A stretch of 19,195 nt of DNA, taken from the NCBI GenBank assembly GCA_049680295.1, contig JBAUHN010000347.1:1-19195 (forward strand), given 5' to 3'. The translations under genes were made by a program, and so were the position numbers. This DNA comes from JBAUHN01 sp049680295 (lineage in GTDB: Bacteria > Pseudomonadota > Alphaproteobacteria > Rhodobacterales > Rhodobacteraceae). The stretch's first letter is position 1. Every line of letters starts with the position of its first letter. Below, piece after piece: positions 1 to 8,948 of the stretch. The notes below the pieces were generated by a model. The model was not told where the DNA came from and made no database searches. It saw only the letters and a list, made by a program, of their open reading frames with translations.

Positions 1-1
1 C

Positions 2-343
2 TATAATCATGACGAATATGCCGCCAGCATCCTGCGCCCCTTTGTGCGCGAACAATGCAGCTGGTGCGTGATGACCCATGGCGATTTCCAGATGATTTAT
101 TATGGCCAGCATGTCGGCGGCAATCCCGGCAAACGCGATCAATATCGCGGCAATCCCTATTTTGACGATTGTGCGGAGTTTTGCGAACGCTGGGATCAGT
201 CCAGTTTTGACCCGGATTATCCAACACTGGCGCTGGGGTTCTTTTCGCCCATGGTCCGACAGGTTTTTGACCGTGCGCCCTATGATGACAAAGTTCTGCA
301 ACCGGGCGTCAGAGTGCCGCTGACAGGCACGCCGCGCGACTGA
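2..343 (+). CDS. HD-domain protein, PhnZ-like, C-terminal part (5' end outside window)
   Basis: The reading frame is open from base 2 to the TGA at 341-343, so the gene begins left of the window; the GTG at 44 is internal. About 113 residues are visible. They align in layout with the second half of HD-domain oxygenases such as PhnZ: a histidine in NHDE (bases 8-10), a second in MTHGDF (77-79), then NPxF, a glutamate, RWD (Asp at 194-196) and DPDYP, matching the PhnZ-type NPLF...KWD...DPDLP ending. These histidines and the aspartate would be metal ligands of a di-iron or other metal centre. The family oxidises or hydrolyses small phosphonate- or phosphate-linked or inositol-like substrates; the substrate here is unknown. 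The gene reads in the same direction as valS with 89 bp between them. The HD-domain call is fairly good; the PhnZ-like reaction is only inference. Confidence 0.65.
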   Translation, partial: YNHDEYAASILRPFVREQCSWCVMTHGDFQMIYYGQHVGGNPGKRDQYRGNPYFDDCAEFCERWDQSSFDPDYPTLALGFFSPMVRQVFDRAPYDDKVLQPGVRVPLTGTPRD

Positions 344-432
344 ACCTGGCAGTTTCGCCAAACCTGCGCTTTCCCTTACGCGCGTCCTCCGGTAGATCAT
401 CGCCACAAGATGACAAAGGGACGCGAAAGATC

Positions 433-3423
433 ATGGCGCTGGACAAGACATTTGACGCAAACGAGGCCGAAGCCCGGCTTTACGCAGCATGGGAAAATGC
501 AGGCGCCTTCAAGGCGGGCGCGAATGCATCCCGGGACGAAACATTTTCGGTCATGATCCCCCCCCCCAATGTCACCGGGTCGCTGCACATGGGGCACGCA
601 TTTAACAACACCTTGCAGTATATTCTGGTGCGCTGGCACCGGATGCGCGGGTTCGACACATTGTGGCAACCCGGACAGGACCACGCAGGTATTGCCACGC
701 AGATGGTGGTGGAACGCGAACTGGCCGCCACCGGCCAGCCCACCCGCCGCGAATTGGGGCGCGAGGCCTTTACCCAAAAGGTCTGGGAGCAAAAGCAGAA
801 ATCCGGCGGCACGATTATTGATCAGCTGCGACGCCTTGGCGCCTCGCTGGATTGGTCGCGCAATGCGTTCACCATGTCCGGCGCGCCCGGTGCGCCTGCA
901 TCCGAGGACGGCAATTTCCACGATGCGGTGATCAAGGTCTTTGTGGATATGTACAACAAGGGCCTGATCTATCGCGGCAAGCGGCTGGTCAACTGGGATC
1001 CGAAGTTTGAGACCGCCATTTCCGATCTCGAAGTCGAGAATATCGAAGTTGACGGCCATATGTGGCATTTCAAGTACCCTTTGGCGGGTGGTGAAACCTA
1101 TGAGTATTTGGAGAAGGGTGAAGACGGGGAAGTGACCCTGCGCGAGACCCGCGACTATATCTCGATCGCGACCACGAGGCCTGAAACCATGCTGGGTGAC
1201 GGGGCCGTCGCCGTTCATCCATCAGATGAACGTTACGCGCCAATAATCGGAAAACTATGTGAAATTCCGGTTGGACCCAAGGAACACCGCCGGATGATCC
1301 CGATCATCACTGATGAATACCCGGATAAAGATTTCGGGTCAGGTGCGGTGAAAATCACCGGGGCGCATGATTTCAATGACTACGGCGTCGCCAAGCGCAA
1401 TGGCATTCCTTTATACGCGCTGATGGACACGCGCGGGCACATGCGCAGCGATGGATTGCCCTACGATCAGGCTGCAGTCTACGCCCAGTCAATTGCTGAG
1501 GGTTCCAGCGCGGCACCGACAGACGCCACCGAGATCAATCTTGTGCCAGAAGAGTACCGCGGCCTCGATCGGTTCGAGGCGCGCGAAAAGGTCATTGCCG
1601 ACATCACCGCCGAAGGTCTGGCTGTGATGGTTGCCGTCCCCGTCATTGACGCCGAAGACGGTCAGGAAAGCACCAGGTTGGTACCGTTTGTCGAGAATAA
1701 AAAGATCATGCAACCCTTTGGGGATCGGTCAAAAGTTGTGATAGAACCGATGCTGACCGACCAGTGGTTTGTTGAGACCTCAAAGATTGTTGGGCCTGCG
1801 ATTGATGCAGTGCGCAAGGGCGAAGTCACGATCCTGCCGGAGCAGGACAAGAAGGTCTATTTCAACTGGCTGGAGAATATCGAGCCCTGGTGCATTTCGC
1901 GGCAGTTGTGGTGGGGGCATCAGATACCGGTTTGGTTTGACCTCGCGGACAAGCAATACTGCGCGCCTTGTTTTGCAGACGCCGCCGCACAAACTTCTGC
2001 CGAAAGTAAAAACGGACTGGTTGTCGAAGTTGAAAATCGTTCGGCAGCTATTGAACTTTTGGATAATTATGCCGGTCCCGCCACAGAGTTACCCAAACCT
2101 CTTTTCCGCGACCCCGACGTCCTCGACACATGGTTCTCCTCCGGCCTTTGGCCCATCGGCACCCTTGGCTGGCCCGAGGACACCGAAGAGTTGCAAAAAT
2201 ACTTCCCGACCTCCGTGCTGATCACCGGCTTTGACATCATCTTTTTCTGGGTCGCCCGGATGATGATGATGCAATATGCGGTTGTTGGCCAAAAACCTTT
2301 TGACACCGTCTATGTCCACGCGCTGGTGCGCGACGAGAAGGGCAAGAAGATGTCGAAATCGCTCGGCAATGTGATGGACCCACTGGACCTGATCGACGCA
2401 TACGGCGCCGACGCTGTCCGCTTTACGCTGACGTCGATGGCCGCCATGGGCCGCGACCTGAAGTTATCGACGCAACGCATTGCTGGATATCGTAATTTCG
2501 GCACCAAATTGTGGAACGCCTGCCGCTTTGCCGAAATGAATGGCGTGTTTGAAACGGGCCAGCCCGCGACCCTGCCACAGCCCACAGCGGCAGTGAACAA
2601 ATGGATCATAGGCGAGACCGCAAAGGTGCGCGAAGACGTGGATGCCGCCCTTGAAAATTACCGGTTCAATGACGCAGCCAACGCGCTTTATGCCTTTGTC
2701 TGGGGCAAGGTCTGTGACTGGTATGTGGAATTGTCCAAACCCCTGTTGCAGGACGATGCCAACGCAGCCCTTGCACCGGAGACCCGACAAACAATGGCCT
2801 GGGTGCTGGATCAATGCCTGATCCTTTTGCACCCGCTGATGCCCTACATCACTGAAGAGCTGTGGGGCACGCTTGCGCAACGCGACAAAATGCTGATCCA
2901 TGGCGACTGGCCGACCTACACGGCGTCTGAGTTGGTCGATCAGGCCGCCGATCAAGAGCTAAACTGGGTAATATCAGTCATCGAAGCCGTCCGTTCGGCC
3001 CGCGCCCAAATGCATGTGCCCGCCGGCTTGCACGTGCCGATGCTATTTACAGCATTGGATAAGGCAGGCCAGGCCGCCTGGGACCGCAATGAGGTCATGA
3101 TCCGGCGTCTGGCGCGGATTGAAAGCCTGACCCAGTCGGACAACTTTCCAAAAGGTACGGTTTCACTGGCAGTCCAGGGCGGCACCTTCGGCCTGCCACT
3201 GGCTGATATCATTGATATCGCAGAGGAAAAGGCCAGATTGCAAAAGACCCTCGACAAGCTATCAAAAGAACTTGGCGGATTGCGTGGGCGCCTAAACAAC
3301 CCAAAATTCGCGGCATCCGCCCCAGCAGAGGTCGTCGCAGAAACCCGCGCAAATCTGACCTTGCGGGAAGAGGAAGAAGCGCAATTGAAAGAGGCGCTTG
3401 GCCGACTTGCAGAATTGGAGTGA
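433..3423 (+). CDS. valS: Valine--tRNA ligase
   Basis: Class I aminoacyl-tRNA synthetase that charges tRNA-Val in the cytoplasm and edits mischarged threonine. The 996-residue protein has every landmark: PPPNVTGSLHMGH with the HIGH-type HMGH at residues 52-55, the CP1 editing-domain motif TTRPET at 247-252, WFSSGLWP and FDIIFFWVARM in the catalytic core, KMSKS at 639-643, an anticodon-binding helical domain, and a C-terminal charged coiled coil from about residue 925, the tRNA-binding arm typical of ValRS. Length is normal. The ATG at 433 is preceded by AAAGGGA about 11 bases upstream and gives the expected MALDKTFDANEAEARLYAAW start. A run of ten C residues (558-567) encodes the PPP just before the HMGH motif; the frame is intact across it. 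The gene is followed by a strong inverted repeat that probably terminates it. Confidence 0.98.
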   Translation: MALDKTFDANEAEARLYAAWENAGAFKAGANASRDETFSVMIPPPNVTGSLHMGHAFNNTLQYILVRWHRMRGFDTLWQPGQDHAGIATQMVVERELAATGQPTRRELGREAFTQKVWEQKQKSGGTIIDQLRRLGASLDWSRNAFTMSGAPGAPASEDGNFHDAVIKVFVDMYNKGLIYRGKRLVNWDPKFETAISDLEVENIEVDGHMWHFKYPLAGGETYEYLEKGEDGEVTLRETRDYISIATTRPETMLGDGAVAVHPSDERYAPIIGKLCEIPVGPKEHRRMIPIITDEYPDKDFGSGAVKITGAHDFNDYGVAKRNGIPLYALMDTRGHMRSDGLPYDQAAVYAQSIAEGSSAAPTDATEINLVPEEYRGLDRFEAREKVIADITAEGLAVMVAVPVIDAEDGQESTRLVPFVENKKIMQPFGDRSKVVIEPMLTDQWFVETSKIVGPAIDAVRKGEVTILPEQDKKVYFNWLENIEPWCISRQLWWGHQIPVWFDLADKQYCAPCFADAAAQTSAESKNGLVVEVENRSAAIELLDNYAGPATELPKPLFRDPDVLDTWFSSGLWPIGTLGWPEDTEELQKYFPTSVLITGFDIIFFWVARMMMMQYAVVGQKPFDTVYVHALVRDEKGKKMSKSLGNVMDPLDLIDAYGADAVRFTLTSMAAMGRDLKLSTQRIAGYRNFGTKLWNACRFAEMNGVFETGQPATLPQPTAAVNKWIIGETAKVREDVDAALENYRFNDAANALYAFVWGKVCDWYVELSKPLLQDDANAALAPETRQTMAWVLDQCLILLHPLMPYITEELWGTLAQRDKMLIHGDWPTYTASELVDQAADQELNWVISVIEAVRSARAQMHVPAGLHVPMLFTALDKAGQAAWDRNEVMIRRLARIESLTQSDNFPKGTVSLAVQGGTFGLPLADIIDIAEEKARLQKTLDKLSKELGGLRGRLNNPKFAASAPAEVVAETRANLTLREEEEAQLKEALGRLAELE

Positions 3424-3437
3424 GTGTTTTCGCCCGC

Positions 3438-3535
3438 TTCCAAATGGGCAGAAATATCGCCGCCGGAGGCATCAAACCTCTTCTGGAGCAACAGAAGTTT
3501 TTTGCCTCCGGCGGCGATATTTTTACCAATTGGAA
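3438..3535. terminator. Long inverted repeat, probable bidirectional terminator / REP-like element
   Basis: Bases 3452-3470 and 3504-3522 are perfect 19-bp reverse complements with a CGCCGCCGGAGGC core, separated by 33 bases. The spacer holds its own 6-bp hairpin (CTTCTG 3480-3485, CAGAAG 3492-3497). Outside the main stem TTCCAA (3438-3443) and TTGGAA (3530-3535) pair again. The right arm runs into TTTTT on the plus strand, so it can terminate valS. As far as I recall, GCCTCCGGCGG-containing inverted repeats recur in intergenic regions of Rhodobacterales; only one copy is present here. The inverted repeat is certain; the terminator role is inferred. Confidence 0.8.
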
Positions 3536-3599
3536 ACCTGTCTGAATTCATATGGGCAAGCGGAACAGGCTGCGAAGCCGATGGCCGTCCATTTGGAAG

Positions 3600-3624
3600 G
3601 CCTTGCGCAGTCACTGCGCAAGGC
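3600..3624. terminator. GC-rich hairpin between convergent genes
   Basis: GCCTTGCGCAG (3600-3610), loop TCA, CTGCGCAAGGC (3614-3624): a perfect 11-bp stem with a 3-base loop. It lies 17 bases past the stop codon of the minus-strand crotonase gene and about 175 bp past valS. There is no adjacent T-run on either strand, so intrinsic termination is not assured; it may instead block 3' exonucleases or act with the upstream inverted repeat. Confidence 0.6.
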
Positions 3625-3641
3625 TAACCTGATTTCACAAT

Positions 3642-4430
3642 CTACTTAAAAACAGGTGCTCGTTTACTGAACTGGGCAGCGACAACTTCCATTTGTTCTG
3701 GTCGGCCGATCAATGCCGCCTGCTCTTTTGCTTCTGCGATCAGAATTTCGTCAGGTGCGGCAGTTTGCGACACTGCAATCAACCGTTTGGCGGCGCCGAT
3801 TGCGTTTGGGCTTTTGCCAGCGATCGTCCTCGCAAGCGCCAAAGCCGCGACCACCGGATCCCGCGCGATTGACGTGATCAGCCCCCAATGTTCGGCTTGT
3901 TCTGCGTTGATTTGTTCAGCAGTATAAATCAATTGGCTCATAACGTCCGCCCGTACCAGTTTTGGCAGCAGGACCATTCCGCCCATATCAGGTATGATAC
4001 CCCATTTCATTTCCATCACGGACAGACGCGTATCGGGCGCCGCGATCCGGATGTCCGCGCCGAGCGCCAGTTGCAGCCCTGCCCCAAACACAACGCCATG
4101 CAGCGCCGCGATCACCGGGATGTCCAGCCGGTGCCAGATCATGACCAGTTCCTGCCATTGGTTGGTTGTGCCGTCCCCATGACTGCGCGGTTCCAGCAAC
4201 TCAGCCGGGTCTTTGCCGATCATGCTGCCAAGCGACGTGATATCAATGCCGGCACAAAACGCGTCTCCATCACCAGACATCACGACAACCCGCGCGTCAG
4301 ATGCCGCGATTTCCTGACCGGCGCTGATAATCGCGTCGATCATCTTTTGATCGACCGCATTCATTTTGTCGCCGCGCGTTAGCCTTACATGGGCAATATG
4401 ATCAGCATAGGTTGTTGTGACACGCGGCAT
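3642..4430 (-). CDS. Crotonase / enoyl-CoA hydratase family protein
   Basis: 262 residues, the usual length for a single-domain crotonase, acting on an acyl-CoA thioester in the cytoplasm. Oxyanion-hole segments are visible as AFCAGID (57-63) and HGVVFGAGLQLALGADIRIA (111-130). Of the two catalytic glutamates of classical enoyl-CoA hydratase, the second is kept (E140 in SVMEMKWGIIPDMGG) while the position of the first (Glu144 in the rat enzyme) is Gln120. The protein resembles the PRK07509-type subgroup, annotated as enoyl-CoA hydratase without a proven reaction. The ATG at 4430 is preceded by AGAGGA at good spacing. It is transcribed towards valS and diverges from the HisC-like gene, with no fatty-acid or catabolic neighbours to hint at the substrate. 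Family assignment is solid; hydratase versus isomerase or another activity is open. Confidence 0.9.
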   Translation of the reverse strand: MPRVTTTYADHIAHVRLTRGDKMNAVDQKMIDAIISAGQEIAASDARVVVMSGDGDAFCAGIDITSLGSMIGKDPAELLEPRSHGDGTTNQWQELVMIWHRLDIPVIAALHGVVFGAGLQLALGADIRIAAPDTRLSVMEMKWGIIPDMGGMVLLPKLVRADVMSQLIYTAEQINAEQAEHWGLITSIARDPVVAALALARTIAGKSPNAIGAAKRLIAVSQTAAPDEILIAEAKEQAALIGRPEQMEVVAAQFSKRAPVFK

Positions 4431-4609
4431 GATGGCGTTTCCTCTTTTGGGTCAGTTCAAGTTCACACCAGACGGACCCATTTGGCCAGTCAAACGTTAC
4501 GGCAACAATCTGTTTGCCAAAGTAACCGGCCAGGCAAAATCCGCGAAAAGGACTGTGATCGTAATCTACGGGCTTGCTCAAAGGCAATGGCTGGCCTTAT
4601 CCCTGACTT

Positions 4610-5731
4610 ATGACACATCCACGCTTAACACCGCTCGCCCAATCTTTGCCTTCGACCGTCCCATTTGTCGGACCTGAATCCCAAGAACGGGCCCAAGGTT
4701 CGGTTTTCAAGGCACGTCTCGGTGCCAATGAGAACGTGTTTGGCCCATCGCCGCATGCGGTGGCGGCCATGGCTGAAACGCCGCAGTGGATGTATGGCGA
4801 CCCCGAAAACTATGACTTAAAGATGGCGCTGGCGTCACATCATGCGGTGCGGCCGGAAAACATTATCGTTGGCGAAGGAATTGACGGGCTGCTGGGATAT
4901 CTGGCGCGCCTGTTCATCGCGCCGGGCGACGCGGTCGTGACCTCGGATGGTGCGTATCCGACGTTCAATTATCATGTCGCGGGATATGGCGGTATCATCC
5001 ACAAAATCCCCTATCGTGACGATTTTGAAGACCTCGAGGCGTTGTTTGCAAAAGCAGCAAGCGTCGATGCAAAGCTGATTTATCTGGCCAATCCCGACAA
5101 CCCGATGGGCACCACACACAAGGGAAGCGACATAACTGCGGCCCTTGACCATCTACCGCAAGGCGCCCTGTTGGTTCTGGATGAAGCCTATATTGAGTGT
5201 GCGCCAGAAGGAACGGCACTGAAAATTGATCCCGATGATCCAAGGGTCATACGGATGCGGACGTTTTCCAAAATCTACGGGCTTGCTGGTGCGCGTGTCG
5301 GCTATGCAATTGCAACCCCTGAATTGATCACCGCCTTTGGCAAAGTGCGCAATCACTTTGGGATGAACCGCGCCGCACAGGCGGGTGCGCTCAGCGCGCT
5401 TAGGGATCAGTCATGGCTACAGGCAGTGCAGGCCAAAATCGCGCATGCCCGCACACGGATTGCCTCGATTGCAACGGCAAATGGGTTGGAGCCGATCGCG
5501 TCAGCAACCAACTTTGTCGCGATGGACTGCGGCGGCGACGGCGATTTTGCCAAAGATGTATTGGACGGTTTGATTGCCAGAGGGATATTCGTTCGGATGC
5601 CGTTTGCGGCCCCTCAGAACCGCTGTATCCGGGTAAGCTGTGGCACGGACCCTGATCTCGACCTTTTCGCACTTGCCCTGCCGGGCGCATTGGCAGATGC
5701 GTTAGCGAAACGGGATGCAAACCAGCGCTAG
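4610..5731 (+). CDS. PLP-dependent aminotransferase, HisC-like
   Basis: Class I/II fold aminotransferase of the histidinol-phosphate aminotransferase group, 373 residues. Visible landmarks are LGANENVFGPSP near the N terminus, the NPDNPMG segment (Asn near the cofactor ring), LVLDEAYIE with the aspartate that contacts the pyridine nitrogen, and TFSKIYGLAGARVGY, where K221 should bind pyridoxal phosphate. There is no his-operon neighbour, so the real substrate may be another amino or imino acid donor (aromatic or imidazole-type) rather than histidinol phosphate. The ATG at 4610 lacks a clear Shine-Dalgarno sequence, but the N terminus it gives (MTHPRLTPLAQ...) fits the family. Its stop codon overlaps that of the convergent class V aminotransferase in a shared CTAG (5728-5731). 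Fold and cofactor are certain; the substrate is not. Confidence 0.88.
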   Translation: MTHPRLTPLAQSLPSTVPFVGPESQERAQGSVFKARLGANENVFGPSPHAVAAMAETPQWMYGDPENYDLKMALASHHAVRPENIIVGEGIDGLLGYLARLFIAPGDAVVTSDGAYPTFNYHVAGYGGIIHKIPYRDDFEDLEALFAKAASVDAKLIYLANPDNPMGTTHKGSDITAALDHLPQGALLVLDEAYIECAPEGTALKIDPDDPRVIRMRTFSKIYGLAGARVGYAIATPELITAFGKVRNHFGMNRAAQAGALSALRDQSWLQAVQAKIAHARTRIASIATANGLEPIASATNFVAMDCGGDGDFAKDVLDGLIARGIFVRMPFAAPQNRCIRVSCGTDPDLDLFALALPGALADALAKRDANQR

Positions 5732-6936
5732 CGACCCGCAATCGCATTTGCGGCGGCATCCAAAGCGCCGGAGCCATGTGGGATTTCAAGGGCAGTCAGG
5801 CCCGTTTGTATCCCACCAAGCAGGCCCATGATCATCTGGCCATTGACGTGTCCCATATGACCCAAACGAAAATACCCGTGCCACGCCGGGTCGCCGGCGG
5901 CGGCCATTCCAAGGCCGACACCCAGGGTCAAACCGAGGTTTGTTTGCACCCAGTCACGCAGCGCGGTTGCTTGCGGTGCCTCCAATTGCAAGGCTGTCAC
6001 CGCATGGCTGCGCAGCTTGGGGTTCTGGATATTCATCGCAAGACTGCCCGCTTGCCCCCAGGCGTTGCAGGCCGCCCATATTGCGCGGGCCAATACCGCA
6101 TGACGGTGCCAAACTGCCTCAAGCCCCTCGGCATGGATCATGTCCAAAGCGGCGCGCAAGCCAAAGATGTGATGGGTGGGTGCGGTTCCGCACCAATATT
6201 GACTGAAATCTTCAGGGGCCGCACGCGGCGCCCAATCCCAATAGCGGCTGACGCGAGACAGGCGCGCCCTGACATCTGCTGCTCGATCGTTAAAGAAAAC
6301 GAACCCGACACCGGGCGGCACCATCAACCCTTTCTGGCAGGCCGCAACCATTACATCCACGCCCCAATCGTCCATCTCAAACCTGTCGCAGGCCAAAGAC
6401 GCGATGCAATCGACCATCAAAAGTGCCGGATGACCCAAGTCATCCAACGCAGCCCGCAAGCCGGCGATGTTATTGCGTACCGAGCTTGAGGTATCTACAT
6501 GCACCGCAAGTACCGCTTTGATTTTATGTGATTTATCCAATTTCAGCGCGTCGGATATCCGCTCCAAATTCATCTGGTCGCTGGTGCCAAAATCCAGCAC
6601 TTCGGTCTGTGCGCCCAGGCCTTGCGCCATATGCGCCCAACCGTGGCCGAAAAAACCTGTTGAAGGCACCAACACTTTTTCGCCCGGCGCAATAACGTTG
6701 GCAAGGGCTGCCTCCCAAACGGCGTGGCCATTGCCGATGTATATCGCGACATTGTGTTTCGTGCGAGCAACCTTGCGCAGATCATCCAAAAGTTTGGGCA
6801 TCATATCAATCAACGCGCCTGCATAGATATTGGGCGCAGGTTGATGCATCGCATTCAACACTGTGTCGGGAATGACGGACGGACCGGGTATTGCGAGATA
6901 GGATCGCCCCTGCGACACGTTGGCTGATTGCGGCAT
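5728..6936 (-). CDS. Class V aminotransferase, serine/alanine--glyoxylate type
   Basis: A PLP enzyme of the alanine/serine-glyoxylate aminotransferase family, 402 residues. It opens with a typical IPGPSVIPDTVLNAM segment, has YIGNGHAVWEAALANV for cofactor phosphate binding, VDCIASLA with the cofactor-contacting aspartate, and ACQKGLMVPPGVGF, where K202 is the expected Schiff-base lysine. The C terminus (FRLGHMGHVN) is also typical of the family. It would transfer an amino group from serine or alanine to glyoxylate, linking photorespiratory-type or serine metabolism to glycine. A GTG at 6966 would extend it by ten residues, but the ATG at 6936 has AAAGGA eight bases upstream and is preferred. 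It diverges from the ABC exporter gene and converges with the HisC-like gene. The class assignment is firm; serine versus alanine versus other donor is not decided. Confidence 0.9.
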   Translation of the reverse strand: MPQSANVSQGRSYLAIPGPSVIPDTVLNAMHQPAPNIYAGALIDMMPKLLDDLRKVARTKHNVAIYIGNGHAVWEAALANVIAPGEKVLVPSTGFFGHGWAHMAQGLGAQTEVLDFGTSDQMNLERISDALKLDKSHKIKAVLAVHVDTSSSVRNNIAGLRAALDDLGHPALLMVDCIASLACDRFEMDDWGVDVMVAACQKGLMVPPGVGFVFFNDRAADVRARLSRVSRYWDWAPRAAPEDFSQYWCGTAPTHHIFGLRAALDMIHAEGLEAVWHRHAVLARAIWAACNAWGQAGSLAMNIQNPKLRSHAVTALQLEAPQATALRDWVQTNLGLTLGVGLGMAAAGDPAWHGYFRLGHMGHVNGQMIMGLLGGIQTGLTALEIPHGSGALDAAANAIAGR

Positions 6937-7091
6937 AAATACGATCCTTTGACGTTTGCCCGGCACATTAGACGCAAGTGCTGTGGCGTCAATTGCTGTC
7001 CGAAAGCTTGCTGCCGGACCAAGAGACCATTAAACCGAACCTCTGTGCCATACGATCCGGGGCCACAGATCCGAACAAAGGCCACTGAAAC

Positions 7092-8948
7092 ATGACGTCT
7101 CCAACCTATTCTTCAGGACATTTGCTCAAGTGGCTTTGGCAGAACTATATGCATCAGCATGTCGGGATTCTGGCGATAGCGGTCATTTTCATGGTGCTGG
7201 AAGGGTCCATGCTGGGTGCACTTGCCTATTTGATGCAACCTATGTTTGATCAAGTTTTCGTTGCTGGCAGAAAATCCATGTTGCCAGTGGTCGGGTTTGT
7301 TCTGATCGGCATATTTGCGGTACGCGCGATTTCGGGTGTGATCCAAAAGGTTCTGCTGACCCGGATTGCGGAAAAGACATCGGCCCACCTGCGGATGGAC
7401 CTGCTGGATCATATGATGAAGCAAGACGGCGCGTTTCACCAAACGCACCCGCCGGGGTTCTTGATCCAGCGGGTTCAGGGCGACGTGGGTGCAGTAGGCG
7501 CCGTTTGGCGGGCGATCATTACCGGTGCAGGGCGCGATGCGATTGGCTTATGTGTCTTGATCGGCGTGGCGATCAGCGTTGATCCGATCTGGGCCCTGAT
7601 TGCCTGTATTGGCATTCCGCTTTTGGTGCTGCCTGCCACTTTGGCGCAGAAATTTGTGCGCCAGCGTTCTCGGGAAGCGCGTGATCTGGGGGCGACGCTG
7701 GCCACGCGTCTGGACGAAGTGTTTCACGGCATTGTTCAGGTCAAGCTAAACGCGCTTGAGGATTATCAAACCCGCCAATATCGCGAACTGACCCGTCAAT
7801 ATGTCCGCACAGAAGTGCGCGCGGCCTTTGGCGGATCGGCCATACCGGGCATGATCGACATTATGTCAGGCATCGGGTTTATGGCGGTCATACTTTATGG
7901 CGGCTCGGAAATAATTGCGGGTGACAAGACCATTGGTCAGTTCATGTCCTTTTTCACAGCAATGGGGTTTGCTTTTGATCCGATGCGGCGTCTGGGCGGC
8001 GTCAGTGCGTTGTGGCAGGCGGCTGCGGCGTCGATTGAGCGCATCAAGGAACTGATTGACGCGCCGGTTGTCTTACGGTCGCCGGCAAATCCTGTGGCGG
8101 CGCCAAAGGGCATTCCAAGTGTCGAGTTTGCAAATGTGTCGCTGTCTTATGGCGAGGCGAAGGTACTGAACAATCTGTCGCTGACAGCCAAGGCTGGCCA
8201 GACGACCGCGCTGGTTGGGGCGTCGGGTGCGGGAAAATCGACCATTTTCAACCTGCTGACCCGGTTGGTTGATCCAGACGCAGGGTCGATTTCAATCAAT
8301 GGCGTTAAGACAGACGCCATGTCTATTCCCGATCTGCGCGGGTTGTTTTCCGTTGTCACCCAAGAGGCATTGCTGTTTGACGAAACGCTGCGTGAAAACA
8401 TTCTGCTGGGGCGCACAGATGTCAGCGATGCCCAACTGCAAAAGGTGCTGGACGCCGCCCATGTCGCCGATTTCGTCAAAAAGCTGCCAAAAGGTTTGGA
8501 CACGCCCGTCGGCCCGCGCGGCTCAAGCCTGTCTGGGGGCCAACGTCAGCGTGTGGTGATTGCCCGCGCTTTGCTGCGCAACACGCCAATATTGTTGCTG
8601 GACGAAGCCACCAGCGCTTTGGACGCGCAATCTGAACAGGTTGTGCAAGACGCGCTGGACAAGCTGGCATCGGGCCGCACAACGCTGGTGATTGCACACC
8701 GTCTGTCCACCATTCGCGGCGCTGACAACATCGTTGTTATGGACCGTGGCGAAGTGGTTGATCAGGGCACCCACCAAGAGTTGCTGGACCGTGGCGGCAT
8801 CTACGCCGACCTTTACCGCCTGCAGTTTCAGGATGGCAAAACCGTCACCGACAAACGCCCAACCAGACCGGCGCATAGAAAAGCAGACCCGCGGATCGGC
8901 GCGCAACCGTCGCTTTTCAAACGTTTGGGGATCAGGTTCTTCGGCTAG
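7092..8948 (+). CDS. ABC exporter half-transporter (MsbA-like), fused permease and ATPase
   Basis: 618 residues with an N-terminal six-helix exporter domain and a C-terminal ATPase, so it works as a homodimer in the inner membrane. Hydrophobic segments are visible from about residue 22 to 300. The ATPase has Walker A GASGAGKST (376-384), the signature LSGGQRQR starting at residue 480, Walker B ILLLDEA with catalytic Glu505, and the H-loop IAHRLST. The arrangement resembles MsbA and lipid or multidrug exporters. About 50 basic residues follow the ATPase core (KTVTDKRPTRPAHRK...), an unusual cytoplasmic tail. The ATG at 7092 follows AAAGG at about ten bases. The gene converges with and overlaps the glycosyltransferase by 17 bp. 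A lipid or polysaccharide-precursor substrate would fit that neighbour but is speculation. Confidence 0.93.
   Translation: MTSPTYSSGHLLKWLWQNYMHQHVGILAIAVIFMVLEGSMLGALAYLMQPMFDQVFVAGRKSMLPVVGFVLIGIFAVRAISGVIQKVLLTRIAEKTSAHLRMDLLDHMMKQDGAFHQTHPPGFLIQRVQGDVGAVGAVWRAIITGAGRDAIGLCVLIGVAISVDPIWALIACIGIPLLVLPATLAQKFVRQRSREARDLGATLATRLDEVFHGIVQVKLNALEDYQTRQYRELTRQYVRTEVRAAFGGSAIPGMIDIMSGIGFMAVILYGGSEIIAGDKTIGQFMSFFTAMGFAFDPMRRLGGVSALWQAAAASIERIKELIDAPVVLRSPANPVAAPKGIPSVEFANVSLSYGEAKVLNNLSLTAKAGQTTALVGASGAGKSTIFNLLTRLVDPDAGSISINGVKTDAMSIPDLRGLFSVVTQEALLFDETLRENILLGRTDVSDAQLQKVLDAAHVADFVKKLPKGLDTPVGPRGSSLSGGQRQRVVIARALLRNTPILLLDEATSALDAQSEQVVQDALDKLASGRTTLVIAHRLSTIRGADNIVVMDRGEVVDQGTHQELLDRGGIYADLYRLQFQDGKTVTDKRPTRPAHRKADPRIGAQPSLFKRLGIRFFG

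Noticed and set aside
397..1218. Long minus-strand open frame inside valS
   Set aside because: Fully inside the strongly conserved valS coding sequence; its product shows no recognisable motif.
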